A stretch of DNA of 31,097 nt from assembly GCA_903904495.1 (NCBI GenBank), contig CAIVCU010000300.1, positions 1 through 31,097 on the forward strand. Reading direction: 5' to 3'. Positions 15,176 through 22,662 of the stretch are shown in pieces. A program made the translations under genes and the position numbers. The stretch's first letter is position 1, and each line of letters opens with the position of its first letter. This DNA comes from an uncultured Chlorobiaceae bacterium. GTDB taxonomy: Bacteria > Bacteroidota > Chlorobiia > Chlorobiales > Chlorobiaceae. Below the pieces are notes generated by a model. It searched no databases. It was not told the origin of the DNA and saw only the letters and a program-made list of their open reading frames with translations.

Positions 15176-16138
15176 CTATTTCCTTACCATATAGCTCACC
15201 GCACTGGTAGTCACGCCCAACTGTCTGGCTGCTTCTGCAAATGATAATCCATACTCATACACGAATTTTGTTGCAAGACTCTTTCTCAATTCCGACAACG
15301 ATCCACTTCGACTGCCTGAACGTAAAAATGCTGCGGTGATTCCAGCGGCCTTGCACACATCAGCAATTTCACGTTGCACTAACTCCAGCCTTTCGCCTGC
15401 ATTGAATTGCTGTTCGACTCCCTGTTCAGTCTCTGCAAGCAGCGATTTGACAAAGTCACCGCTTCCGAGAATCCTTTCATCTCCCATTTCCTTCAACCCG
15501 TTCTCTCGCATAGACTGTACATTCGACCATCCGCCATGAGATCGAACCAGCCCTCCTCCCGAAAGTTCCGACTCACGATCAATGCCAATCTCTTCCTCCA
15601 GAAACACCATGTATGCTTTTCTTGCCTTCCCCTCTGTTTTTCCGAAAAATCGCAGCACATAATCCCGATCAAGCCAGTCATTGCTTATACGTTTCATTAT
15701 CACTGCATGGCCGCTCCAAGGATATCGCGCAAGCTCTTCCATTGAACACGCGATACCGGCTTTCAGGGGATTCAGATGAATATAGGCCACAAGCTTGCTG
15801 AAGTAAGCCTCCTCTTCACAGATAATCGACTTATACCGGTTCTGAAAAAGATAACCCGATCGTTTATGGCGGCGGTTAAAATACTGGGCATAACCTGAAA
15901 GCAGACGGCGCATATAAGTTACAAGGCCGTTCTCCCCGCTTTTGAGCAGTATATGCAGATGATTAGTCATCAGCGCATATGCATAGATGGTTGTGCCGGA
16001 ATCCTTGGCCAACTTGCCAATGCGACGCAAAAACTCATTACGATCTTCATCATCACTGACAATCACGCCACGTTCAATACCACGGATAATCACATGATGC
16101 AAAGCGCCTGGAGCATCAAGTCTCGGTCCTCTCGGCAT
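15176..16138 (-). CDS. REP-associated Y1 (HUH) transposase, RAYT type
   Basis: This is a 320-residue single-strand DNA transposase of the TnpA_REP group. Seen are the family start (PRGPRLDAPGALHHVIIRG), the HUH pair H60/H62 in MTNHLHILLKS, and the region RRLLSGYAQYFNRRHKRSGY holding the catalytic tyrosine (Tyr83 or Tyr86). The conserved RYKSIICEEE and YIHLNPLKAGI segments follow. A C-terminal helix-turn-helix (LSFAEAARQLGVTTSAVS) is typical of the longer RAYT members. REP-like hairpins in inverted orientation lie 19 bp after the stop (copy 3) and about 65 bp before the start (copy 4). No frameshift is seen, so it may be functional. RAYTs are usually resident genes acting on REPs. Confidence 0.9.
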   Translation of the reverse strand: MPRGPRLDAPGALHHVIIRGIERGVIVSDDEDRNEFLRRIGKLAKDSGTTIYAYALMTNHLHILLKSGENGLVTYMRRLLSGYAQYFNRRHKRSGYLFQNRYKSIICEEEAYFSKLVAYIHLNPLKAGIACSMEELARYPWSGHAVIMKRISNDWLDRDYVLRFFGKTEGKARKAYMVFLEEEIGIDRESELSGGGLVRSHGGWSNVQSMRENGLKEMGDERILGSGDFVKSLLAETEQGVEQQFNAGERLELVQREIADVCKAAGITAAFLRSGSRSGSLSELRKSLATKFVYEYGLSFAEAARQLGVTTSAVSYMVRK

Positions 16139-16202
16139 AAGAACTCCTCCAGTTTATTCTGATTGAATAACTTCGGCTCTTATGAAAAAGTAAGTAAAAT
16201 CA

Positions 16203-16226
16203 TCTTTTATTCCTACTGAACAACGT
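16203..16226 (-). repeat. REP-like hairpin, copy 4 (inverted)
   Basis: Read on the minus strand it is GGGGACG, then TTGTTC, loop AGTAG, GAATAA. The loop-closing pair is C-G where copy 3 has G-C, a compensatory change. It lies just after the hydrolase stop and upstream of the transposase start. Confidence 0.8.
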
Positions 16227-16240
16227 CCCCAAAGATGGGA

Positions 16241-17011
16241 TCACATATGATGCTTGACAAGCCAACTGCTTACATAGTCTGCGACTTCCTGCCAGCCGGG
16301 CTCTCCAACAACCCAGTGCGCATGATTCTCGAAATCCTTGTAGGTTGATACCGTCTTATACTTCAGCGCAATTTTGCGGGCGACAGATGCAGGAGTGATA
16401 CGGTCCAATGTACCTGCGATGACGAGAACAGGACAGATGACACGGGACTCATCAACACTCGAAGCCTGTGAAGGGTCAAAAAACCAGTATCCGATTTGCG
16501 TAGCCGACCTGCCTGATTCATAAACAAATTTATTGTAAATCTCCCACTGTTCCTTTTCCGGAAAGAGGTGCAGCATCGAATAAACAACTTCACTGAATTT
16601 CAGGCGGAACGGGCTGTTCCAGAAGCCCCACTTGGTCTGTACACTCCAGAAAGTCTTGATAACAGAGGGGGTCAGAGCCATAATACCTGCAGGCGAGGCG
16701 GGAGTGAGCAGAACAAGCGCCTTTGCCCGTTTGCGTGCACCAAGAATCTGAGCCAGAAGCCCTCCCATAGAGTGACCCATCACTATAGGAGTTTCGTCCA
16801 GCTGGCAGATCTCCTTTTCGAGCTGTTCAGCGTAATCAAGGAGTGAGGTTGTCCCAAGAAGAGGGTGTGGAACCCCGCGGGGATCCATATCGTGGTAACG
16901 CAATGTAGTCACAATGCAGCGGTACCCTTCAGCCTCAAACTTTCTCCGATAGTTCTCCCAGTACCACGGAGCTCCAAACATTCCGTGAATCATGAAAATC
17001 GTTTCAGCCAT
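16241..17011 (-). CDS. Alpha/beta hydrolase
   Basis: This is a 256-residue alpha/beta-hydrolase fold protein, probably a cytosolic esterase or lipase-like enzyme. The oxyanion motif HGMFGAPWYW is at residues 9-18, the nucleophile elbow is GHSMGG with Ser81, the acid is the Asp in AGTLDRITP and the catalytic His is in NHAHWV near the end. The lid region (about residues 105-165) is rich in aromatics (FWSVQTKWGFW), so the substrate is likely hydrophobic. The substrate cannot be named. The gene stands alone; REP copy 4 lies 15 bp after its stop, and it is divergent from korA. Confidence 0.88.
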   Translation of the reverse strand: MAETIFMIHGMFGAPWYWENYRRKFEAEGYRCIVTTLRYHDMDPRGVPHPLLGTTSLLDYAEQLEKEICQLDETPIVMGHSMGGLLAQILGARKRAKALVLLTPASPAGIMALTPSVIKTFWSVQTKWGFWNSPFRLKFSEVVYSMLHLFPEKEQWEIYNKFVYESGRSATQIGYWFFDPSQASSVDESRVICPVLVIAGTLDRITPASVARKIALKYKTVSTYKDFENHAHWVVGEPGWQEVADYVSSWLVKHHM

Positions 17012-17164
17012 TTTACGCCCTCCCGATTACATTACCTTTGAAAACTTGCGAACTCCATTAAGCCTTTAGCCGTTCCCTGGTGCAATCCGCAATCCGATAA
17101 TCGAACAGCTCAGAAATATCCCTCTATCATAAAAAAAATCTTCAGCTGATTTCAAGGCACTTGT

Positions 17165-17184
17165 TATGACAATTGATTGTTATA
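17165..17184. promoter_or_regulatory. Candidate operator upstream of korA
   Basis: TATGACAA, spacer TTGA, TTGTTATA form an 8-4-8 inverted repeat (seven of eight pairs), 31 bp upstream of the korA start codon. The spacing and position fit a regulator of the CRP/FNR or another dimeric type, but the half-site does not match the FNR or NtcA consensus. Confidence 0.35.
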
Positions 17185-17215
17185 GGGAAAAGAGTCATAG
17201 AACCGATTATATGCG

Positions 17216-18925
17216 ATGCATCACTACCTGCACGACATTTCCATGGTTTTCGGCGGAGAAGCCGGACAGGGTCTTCAGACGGTAACGGATACGCTTCTGA
17301 GAATATTGAAAAAGAGTGGATACAATGTTTTCTCCTGTATGGAGTACATGTCTCGTATCCGCGGGGGCTGCAACACAACGGAAATCAGGGTAACAGACAA
17401 AAACCGGAAGGCTTATCTCAGGCGCATCGACATGCTTTTTGCCCTCTCTCCTCTTGCGGTTGAACACCTGCAGAGCCGGATAAGCACTGAAACACTCATC
17501 TTTGCCGAAAAAGAAGGTTTCACCGGGAAATGGACTGAAAACTGCATCGATACACCCTGGACGAAATTTACTGATGAAACAGGGATGCCGGTTTTTGCGA
17601 ATACAGTTGCAGCAGGAGTAGTGCTCGGTATAACCGGCATTTCGCTCGAGCTGTTTACAGGTTACCTTCGTGAACAGTTTGCGACCAAGGGAGATGAAAT
17701 AATCTCAAAAAACAGCACTGCCGCAAAGCTCGGTTACGACTTCGGATGCAAGATTGCAGCCGCAGAAAAGATTGTGCTTCCATCCCCTACCGCAATAAAA
17801 AGTCCTGAGAGAGCGCTGATGGACGGAAATGCCGCTCTCGGTATCGGAGCAGTCGCGGCCGGGTGCAACTTCATCAGCTCCTACCCAATGTCGCCCGGAA
17901 CGGGACTGCTCACCTTTATGGCATCCAGGTCAAAAGTGTACGGCATCGTTGTCGATCAGGCCGAAGACGAAATAGCTGCCATCAATTCAGCGATCGGGGC
18001 ATCATATGCTGGGGCAAGAGCTGTTGTCACTACTTCAGGCGGAGGATTTGCCCTGATGCAGGAAGGAGTAAGCCTTGCCGGTATACTTGAAACTCCGGTT
18101 GTTATCCATATCGGCCAGCGCCCCGGACCGGCCACCGGCTTGCCGACCCGCACTGAGCAGGGTGACCTCAATCTTGCGCTTTATGCCGGCCAAGGTGATT
18201 TTGCAAGGGCAATCCTTTCACCGGGCACCCTTGAAGATCTTACCGAAAGCATACAGAACGCATCCAATCTTGCTGACCGGTTCCAGATCCCCGTTTTTGT
18301 ACTCACCGACCAGTACCTCCTCGACTCCATTACAACCATCGATAGAGCCTCTATAAAGCAGCTGCCGGTCAAAATGTCACTCATTCAAACTACAGATAAT
18401 TACAGGCGCTACGCCCTGACCGCTGACGGCCTGAGCCCGCGAGGCGTTCCGGAATATGGAGAGGGTCTGGTCCGTGTGGATTCCGACGAACATGATGAAT
18501 ACGGCCTCATTACCGAAAGCAGCGAGGTGCGACGTCTGATGGTTGAAAAACGACTGAAGCGAAAGCAACCGCTCCGGGAAGCGGCACTCATGCCCACCAT
18601 AATCGGCAGGATCGAAGAGGCCGATACGCTTGTGATTTCCTGGGGTTCGAACCGCGGGGTACTTGAAGAAGCACTCGACAAGATCGGCAGCAATAAACTT
18701 GCCGGCATCCATTTTTCCCAGATTTTCCCGATCAATCCGGCCGTTTTCTCATTGCTTGAAAACAAACTACTCGTCATAATGGAAAACAACGCAACCGGCC
18801 AATTTGCCGATCTTCTCTCTCTGGAAACAGGCAGAACCATTTCGCATCGGATACTGAAATCCACCGGCGAACCGTTCTCTGTTGAAGAAGTTTTGGAAGC
18901 GTTAACTGAGATCGATCATGAATAA
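17216..18925 (+). CDS. korA: 2-oxoglutarate:ferredoxin oxidoreductase, fused gamma-alpha subunit
   Basis: With KorB this forms 2-oxoglutarate synthase, which carboxylates succinyl-CoA with reduced ferredoxin in the reductive TCA cycle of green sulfur bacteria. The 569 residues fuse the gamma domain (about 1-190, start ISMVFGGEAGQGLQTV) and the alpha domain (about 200-569). The alpha domain carries the conserved NAALGIGAVAAGCNFISSYP segment and a substrate-binding region, ARAVVTTSGGGFALMQEGV. Because gamma and alpha are fused, no separate ferredoxin-like delta subunit is present here, as expected for the two-subunit KorAB type. The start has no clear ribosome-binding site. korA overlaps korB by 8 bp, so the two are co-translated. 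Confidence 0.94.
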   Translation: MHHYLHDISMVFGGEAGQGLQTVTDTLLRILKKSGYNVFSCMEYMSRIRGGCNTTEIRVTDKNRKAYLRRIDMLFALSPLAVEHLQSRISTETLIFAEKEGFTGKWTENCIDTPWTKFTDETGMPVFANTVAAGVVLGITGISLELFTGYLREQFATKGDEIISKNSTAAKLGYDFGCKIAAAEKIVLPSPTAIKSPERALMDGNAALGIGAVAAGCNFISSYPMSPGTGLLTFMASRSKVYGIVVDQAEDEIAAINSAIGASYAGARAVVTTSGGGFALMQEGVSLAGILETPVVIHIGQRPGPATGLPTRTEQGDLNLALYAGQGDFARAILSPGTLEDLTESIQNASNLADRFQIPVFVLTDQYLLDSITTIDRASIKQLPVKMSLIQTTDNYRRYALTADGLSPRGVPEYGEGLVRVDSDEHDEYGLITESSEVRRLMVEKRLKRKQPLREAALMPTIIGRIEEADTLVISWGSNRGVLEEALDKIGSNKLAGIHFSQIFPINPAVFSLLENKLLVIMENNATGQFADLLSLETGRTISHRILKSTGEPFSVEEVLEALTEIDHE

Positions 18926-19781
18926 AAGACCTACCGCTTTCGATATGCCCCAAGAGACAGATGTTGCCTGGTGCCCGGGGTGCGGAAATTTCATGCTTCA
19001 ACAGTCAGTGAAGTCGGCGCTGCATGAATTAGGTGTCGAACGGAAAAACCTTGTAATGGTTTCGGGTATCGGGCAGGCTGCCAAAGCACCGCAGTACATG
19101 AATGTCAATATGTTCAACGGTCTGCACGGCCGCTCGCTTCCCGCCGCGCTCGGAATCAGGCTCTCTAACAGGAATCTCGTCGTTGTCGTGGAATCGGGTG
19201 ACGGCGACATGTATGGTGAAGGGGGAAACCATTTTCTCCACGCCATCCGCAGAAATGCCAATATCACCGTTATCGTCCACAACAACATGGTCTACGGACT
19301 TACCAAGGGCCAGGCTTCTCCCACATCCCAGCGCGGCATGAAAACACCTGTTCAGGTCAATGGCGTCAAGCTCGAGCCCTTCAACCCTATGGCTGTAGCA
19401 CTTGCCCTCAACGCACCGTTCATAGCAAGAGCGTATGCCGGCGATATCGAGGAGACAAAAAAAATTATCATGCAGGCCATTTCATTCAGGGGATTTTCAC
19501 TGGTCGACGTTTTCCAGCCGTGTGTGGTTTTCAATAAGGTGAACACCTACCAGTGGTTCAAGGAAAACATAAGTTACCTGCAAGATAATCACGATACATC
19601 AGATCGCACGGCGGCATTCAGACTTGCAACTGAGATGGACACTCTGACGCTTGGAGTGTTGTATCGAAACGATGATCGAGAATGTTATGAAGACTTGATC
19701 GGAGTCGGTTCTACCCCGCTCTATCAGCGGAATCCCCCTGACGAAAAAGCATTTCAGTCCATGATTGATGCATATCAATGA
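18918..19781 (+). CDS. korB: 2-oxoglutarate:ferredoxin oxidoreductase, beta subunit
   Basis: This is the thiamine-diphosphate and Fe-S subunit of KorAB. Its 287 residues show the 4Fe-4S motif WCPGCGN (C19, C22), with later ligand candidates such as the Cys in FQPCVVF. The thiamine-binding motif is GDGDMYGEGGN (about residues 94-104), followed by NMVYGLTKGQ, in which Asn contributes to Mg binding. The ATG is 8 bp before the korA stop. Downstream lies a perfect 25-bp hairpin (19806-19862), so the korAB unit probably ends there. The reduced ferredoxin it needs must come from photosynthesis or bifurcation. Confidence 0.94.
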   Translation: MNKRPTAFDMPQETDVAWCPGCGNFMLQQSVKSALHELGVERKNLVMVSGIGQAAKAPQYMNVNMFNGLHGRSLPAALGIRLSNRNLVVVVESGDGDMYGEGGNHFLHAIRRNANITVIVHNNMVYGLTKGQASPTSQRGMKTPVQVNGVKLEPFNPMAVALALNAPFIARAYAGDIEETKKIIMQAISFRGFSLVDVFQPCVVFNKVNTYQWFKENISYLQDNHDTSDRTAAFRLATEMDTLTLGVLYRNDDRECYEDLIGVGSTPLYQRNPPDEKAFQSMIDAYQ

Positions 19782-19805
19782 AACCGGAGCATTGAGAGCT
19801 CGAAC

Positions 19806-19862
19806 TCTCCATGAAACAACAAAACCCCGGTGTTCAACCGGGGTTTTGTTGTTTCATGGAGA
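19806..19862. terminator. Strong bidirectional terminator after korB
   Basis: A perfect 25-bp inverted repeat with a 7-nt loop (TGTTCAA, 19831-19837) lies 24 bp after the korB stop. Its core is AAAACCCCGG against CCGGGGTTTT, a typical intrinsic terminator in both directions. The converging TPR gene ends at 19934, so it can serve both units. Confidence 0.9.
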
Positions 19863-19933
19863 TCATATTGTTATCATAATAATCGAATAATATGACGCAT
19901 CTCATCTTTCCTTATTAATAAGTCGAGGATCCA

Positions 19934-20308
19934 TTACCCGTTATTTTTATTTATCTCTTCATCGACGGAAGTATCACCAAAGGAGCCTGCCTTTGTAAAA
20001 TCTGATTTTGCACCCTGAATATCTCCAAGAGCGGATTTAGCAAGGCCTCTTTGTTTAAAACCCTGAGCATCTACCGGAGTCGGATCTACTTCTATGGATT
20101 TACTGAAATCTGCTTTTGCTGCTTCTGTTGCTCCTAAAGCAAGCTCTGCAACCCCTCGGCTGTAGTATGCCTTTGACAGGTCGTCTGAACCGGGTTTAAG
20201 CTGGGCTTCACCTGTGATCAATGATGGAATGTTATGTGCATAAACGACATTACTTGCAATCATCACATTCATTGCTGCAATAGAAAGAAAACGGAATGAG
20301 TTTTTCAT
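19934..20308 (-). CDS. Exported TPR-like small protein
   Basis: This is a 124-residue product. Residues 1-24 form a signal peptide (MKNSFRFLSIAAMNVMIASN then VVYA with a possible cleavage after AHA-like residues), so export to the periplasm is likely. The mature part holds tetratricopeptide-like repeats: DDLSKAYYSRGVAELALGAT, AAKADFSKSIEVDP and FKQRGLAKSALGDIQGAKSD. The start at 20308 has GAGG six bases upstream and explains why the upstream frame (from 20392) is not used. Three 11-bp-phased TTAAA repeats lie about 110 bp upstream. Its function is unknown; TPR proteins mediate protein contacts. Confidence 0.8.
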   Translation of the reverse strand: MKNSFRFLSIAAMNVMIASNVVYAHNIPSLITGEAQLKPGSDDLSKAYYSRGVAELALGATEAAKADFSKSIEVDPTPVDAQGFKQRGLAKSALGDIQGAKSDFTKAGSFGDTSVDEEINKNNG

Positions 20309-20398
20309 GAGGAACCTCGCTTTATATGTTGATGTATACTTGAAAAGGCAATTGAACGGTCTCTCCTGAACAGACATGATCAATAACCACACACCTAT

Positions 20399-20404
20399 AT
20401 TGTA
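20399..20404 (-). promoter_or_regulatory. Candidate -10 element of the TPR gene
   Basis: TACAAT (complement of 20399-20404) lies about 95 bp upstream of the TPR start. The nearest TTAAA repeat ends 12 bp upstream, so the repeats take the place of the -35, as expected for an activator-dependent promoter. Confidence 0.4.
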
Positions 20405-20416
20405 ATCAACACTCCC

Positions 20417-20443
20417 TTAAAGGGTCGTTAAAGCTCCCTTAAA
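20417..20443. promoter_or_regulatory. PHO-box-like tandem repeat (three TTAAA at 11-bp spacing)
   Basis: TTAAA starts at 20417, 20428 and 20439, so the spacing is exactly 11 bp each time. OmpR/PhoB-type regulators bind direct repeats with this spacing, and Bacillus PhoP boxes (TTAACA-like with 5-bp spacers) look much the same. The block lies in the 190-bp gap between the VIT gene and the TPR gene, just upstream of a TACAAT -10. Confidence 0.5.
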
Positions 20444-20498
20444 TTTTCATAAAAAATACTCACTCATGAAAAAACACCTTTCAACGAAGCAAAATACC

Positions 20499-21194
20499 CT
20501 ACACAACCGTACCAAAGAGCCTGCCGATTCCTGCCGTAAGTCCCATTGCGAGTAATCCCCAAAAGGCAACCCGTATAGCGCCCTTGACAATGGATGCTCC
20601 GCCTGCGTATGCAGCTGTCCCCCCCAGAATAACTAAAGTGACAAGAGCCGTTGCAGATGATACTTCGACAATTCTCGCTGAAGGAGCCAGCAAAACTGTT
20701 GCAATCGGAATAATTGCACCTGCAATAAAAGAGATTGCGGAAGCAAGTGCGGCCTGAATTGGCCGTGCCCGCAAAGTCTCCGTAATACCAAGTTCATCAC
20801 GGACATGTGCAGCAAGAGCATCTTTCGACATCAGGCTTACTGCCACAAGCCTTGCCATCGGCTCATCAAGTCCCCTGCTGACATATATTGAGGTCAGCTC
20901 CTCCAATTCATGCTCCGGGTCAGTTTCGAGTTCCCGCTTTTCTCGCTCGATGTCCGCCGCTTCGGTGTCGGCTTGCGACTGAACAGACACATACTCCCCT
21001 GCTGCCATAGACATGGCGCCAGCTACCAGTCCAGCCACCCCTGTTAACAGAATACTTCCCTGTGGAACTCCGGCAGCAGCTACGCCGATAACAAGACTTG
21101 CTACCGATATGGTTCCATCATTTGCCCCAAGTACCGCAGCGCGAAGCCAGCCGATACGATCTGCTCTGTGTGATTCCCTGTGAATGGATGGCAT
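20499..21194 (-). CDS. VIT-family iron/manganese transporter
   Basis: This is a 231-residue membrane protein of the VIT1/CCC1 family, which moves Fe(II) or Mn(II) across membranes. It shows the family start (RAAVLGANDGTISVASLVIGVAAAG), the segment AGAMSMAAGEYVSVQSQADT and a charged cytoplasmic region (IEREKRELETDPEHELEEL) that binds metal in the family. The C-terminal helices contain AALASAISFIAGAIIPI and related stretches, giving five predicted membrane segments. The ATG has AGGAGA nine bases upstream. The gene points toward the PHO-box-like repeats but is probably not their target. The stop lies 190 bp before the TPR gene. Confidence 0.88.
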   Translation of the reverse strand: MPSIHRESHRADRIGWLRAAVLGANDGTISVASLVIGVAAAGVPQGSILLTGVAGLVAGAMSMAAGEYVSVQSQADTEAADIEREKRELETDPEHELEELTSIYVSRGLDEPMARLVAVSLMSKDALAAHVRDELGITETLRARPIQAALASAISFIAGAIIPIATVLLAPSARIVEVSSATALVTLVILGGTAAYAGGASIVKGAIRVAFWGLLAMGLTAGIGRLFGTVV

Positions 21195-21485
21195 GAATAC
21201 ATTCTCCTGTTGATCAACTTGTTACATCGAATTAGAGTATCCCACCTGATCTGAAGATTTTAGCAGTATAAACCATATATGAAGCCAAAACAATCTGACC
21301 ATTGATCATGCGGGTGCAATGCTGCTCGACAGATAGATCGGTTCAACTTCGGGTTTCAATAGTTTGAAAAAAGTCATATACTCTAAAATATTATAATCGC
21401 AATCATTACATACGCAATAACGGCAATGGCCCGATCCGGCTTTTGCTGAATTTTAATTGTTAATGGCTTTAAAATCAATAAATAA

Positions 21486-22121
21486 ATGAAGGTTATAGCT
21501 ATCAACGGAAGTCCCAGACAGGATGGAAATACCTGGCATGCGCTGACAGGAGTCGGCAGGCAACTGCAGGAAAACGGTATTGAGTTTGAGGTAATACATG
21601 TAGGAAACAAAGCTGTAAGAGGATGCATGGCCTGCGGAACATGCGCGAAAAACAGAGATGAAAAATGCAGCATAACATCTGATCCGGTCAATGAATGGAT
21701 TCAGCAGATAAAAGCCGCTGACGGCATCATTCTTGGTTCGCCGGTTTATTATGCGGGCATTGCAGGTACGATGAAATGTTTTCTCGACAGGGCGTTTTAT
21801 GTTGCAGGAGCCAATGGAGGGTTGTTCCGCCAGAAAGTTGCCGCAGCAGTTGTTGCTGTTCGCCGCACAGGGGGTTCTATCACGTTCGACAGCCTCAACC
21901 ATTATCTAACCTATTCAGAAATGATACTTGCTACCTCAAATTACTGGAACATCACTCATGGCAGGACTCCGGGCGAAGTGCTGCAGGATGGCGAGGGAGT
22001 CCAGATTATGGATGTTCTTGGACAAAATATGGCATGGCTGCTCAAAATGCGTGAAGCAACAAAAACATCACTTCCGGGACCGGCAAAAGTCAACAAGATT
22101 TATACGCACTTCATAAGGTAG
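21486..22121 (+). CDS. Flavodoxin-like iron-sulfur flavoprotein
   Basis: This 211-residue protein is of the NADPH-dependent FMN reductase / iron-sulfur flavoprotein family. The FMN-binding loop is GSPRQDGNTWHAL at about residues 8-20. A cysteine motif follows, GCMACGTCAKNRDEKC (C47, C50, C53 and C62), which fits a small 4Fe-4S cluster as in Isf-type proteins. The GSPVYYAGIAGTMKCFLDR segment supports FMN binding. Family members shuttle electrons from ferredoxin, fitting the redox setting, but no partner is known. The start follows an A/T-rich stretch without a clear ribosome-binding site. A weak hairpin follows about 43 bp after the stop. Confidence 0.85.
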   Translation: MKVIAINGSPRQDGNTWHALTGVGRQLQENGIEFEVIHVGNKAVRGCMACGTCAKNRDEKCSITSDPVNEWIQQIKAADGIILGSPVYYAGIAGTMKCFLDRAFYVAGANGGLFRQKVAAAVVAVRRTGGSITFDSLNHYLTYSEMILATSNYWNITHGRTPGEVLQDGEGVQIMDVLGQNMAWLLKMREATKTSLPGPAKVNKIYTHFIR

Positions 22122-22163
22122 ATCATGTTTATGGATCGAGCCTCTGCTCTGCACCTTCAATCA

Positions 22164-22184
22164 GGGCGAGGCAAGCGATCGCCC
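22164..22184 (+). terminator. Weak terminator-like hairpin after the flavodoxin-like gene
   Basis: GGGCGA, a 9-nt loop and TCGCCC form a perfect 6-bp stem. Only a short T-poor stretch follows, so intrinsic termination is doubtful. Confidence 0.3.
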
Positions 22185-22582
22185 ATTTAACCCTGTCCCG
22201 ACATTAAAAAAGAATTGTTCACAATACATTATATATACTTATAAAATACTTCTTCCGTTTTCAAACCAGTTCATTAACCAGCCAAAAGTCCATAATTTTT
22301 ATTCTTTTTCCATGATCGAGTGTGTAATTTGTCCGATTTTGTGATTTTATTTTCAGCAGAACTCCATCAATAAATTACTTCAAGAAAAAAATTTATTGAC
22401 GAATCAGCTCTCGAAAAAAAAATTATTCCTCGTCCATTGAACGCATTTGTTATTATTGGTGTTTTCCACTTCATAAAGCTGCATATCAGGAGTTTTTCTG
22501 CTTATAAGCCGTAGCGTCAGATCATGAGATCATCGTGATGGCTTATTTTATCAAAAGGATTAAAATATTGATGCCAGCGAAT

Positions 22583-22610
22583 TTGACATTAATGTATTTT
22601 TCCTTAACAT
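22583..22610 (+). promoter_or_regulatory. Candidate promoter of the hdr-flx operon
   Basis: TTGACA (22583-22588) and TAACAT (22605-22610) are separated by 16 bp, 53 bp upstream of the first start codon of the operon. The -35 is a perfect consensus match and the -10 matches at four of six bases. Confidence 0.5.
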
Positions 22611-22662
22611 GCTTTGTTTGTGTCATTTCGCTTCCTGCTCCACGTAAAGCAATATATACCGC

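Larger units (their letters stand above)
22122..22662. other. Long regulatory gap upstream of the Hdr-Flx operon
   Basis: These 541 bp carry no gene. They hold a hairpin (22164-22184) just after the flavodoxin-like gene, an AT-rich central part (about 22200-22450) and the direct repeat GATCAT-GA-GATCAT near 22522. A good promoter candidate, TTGACA and TAACAT, lies at 22583-22610. The length suggests regulation of the operon. Confidence 0.5.

Noticed and set aside
17012..17215. Sigma-70 promoter for korA
   Set aside because: Several partial -35/-10 matches exist near 17155-17185, but none has good spacing, so only the palindrome is listed.
22164..22184. Firm terminator for the flavodoxin-like gene
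   Set aside because: The stem is perfect, but no T-tract follows; it is kept as a weak candidate only.
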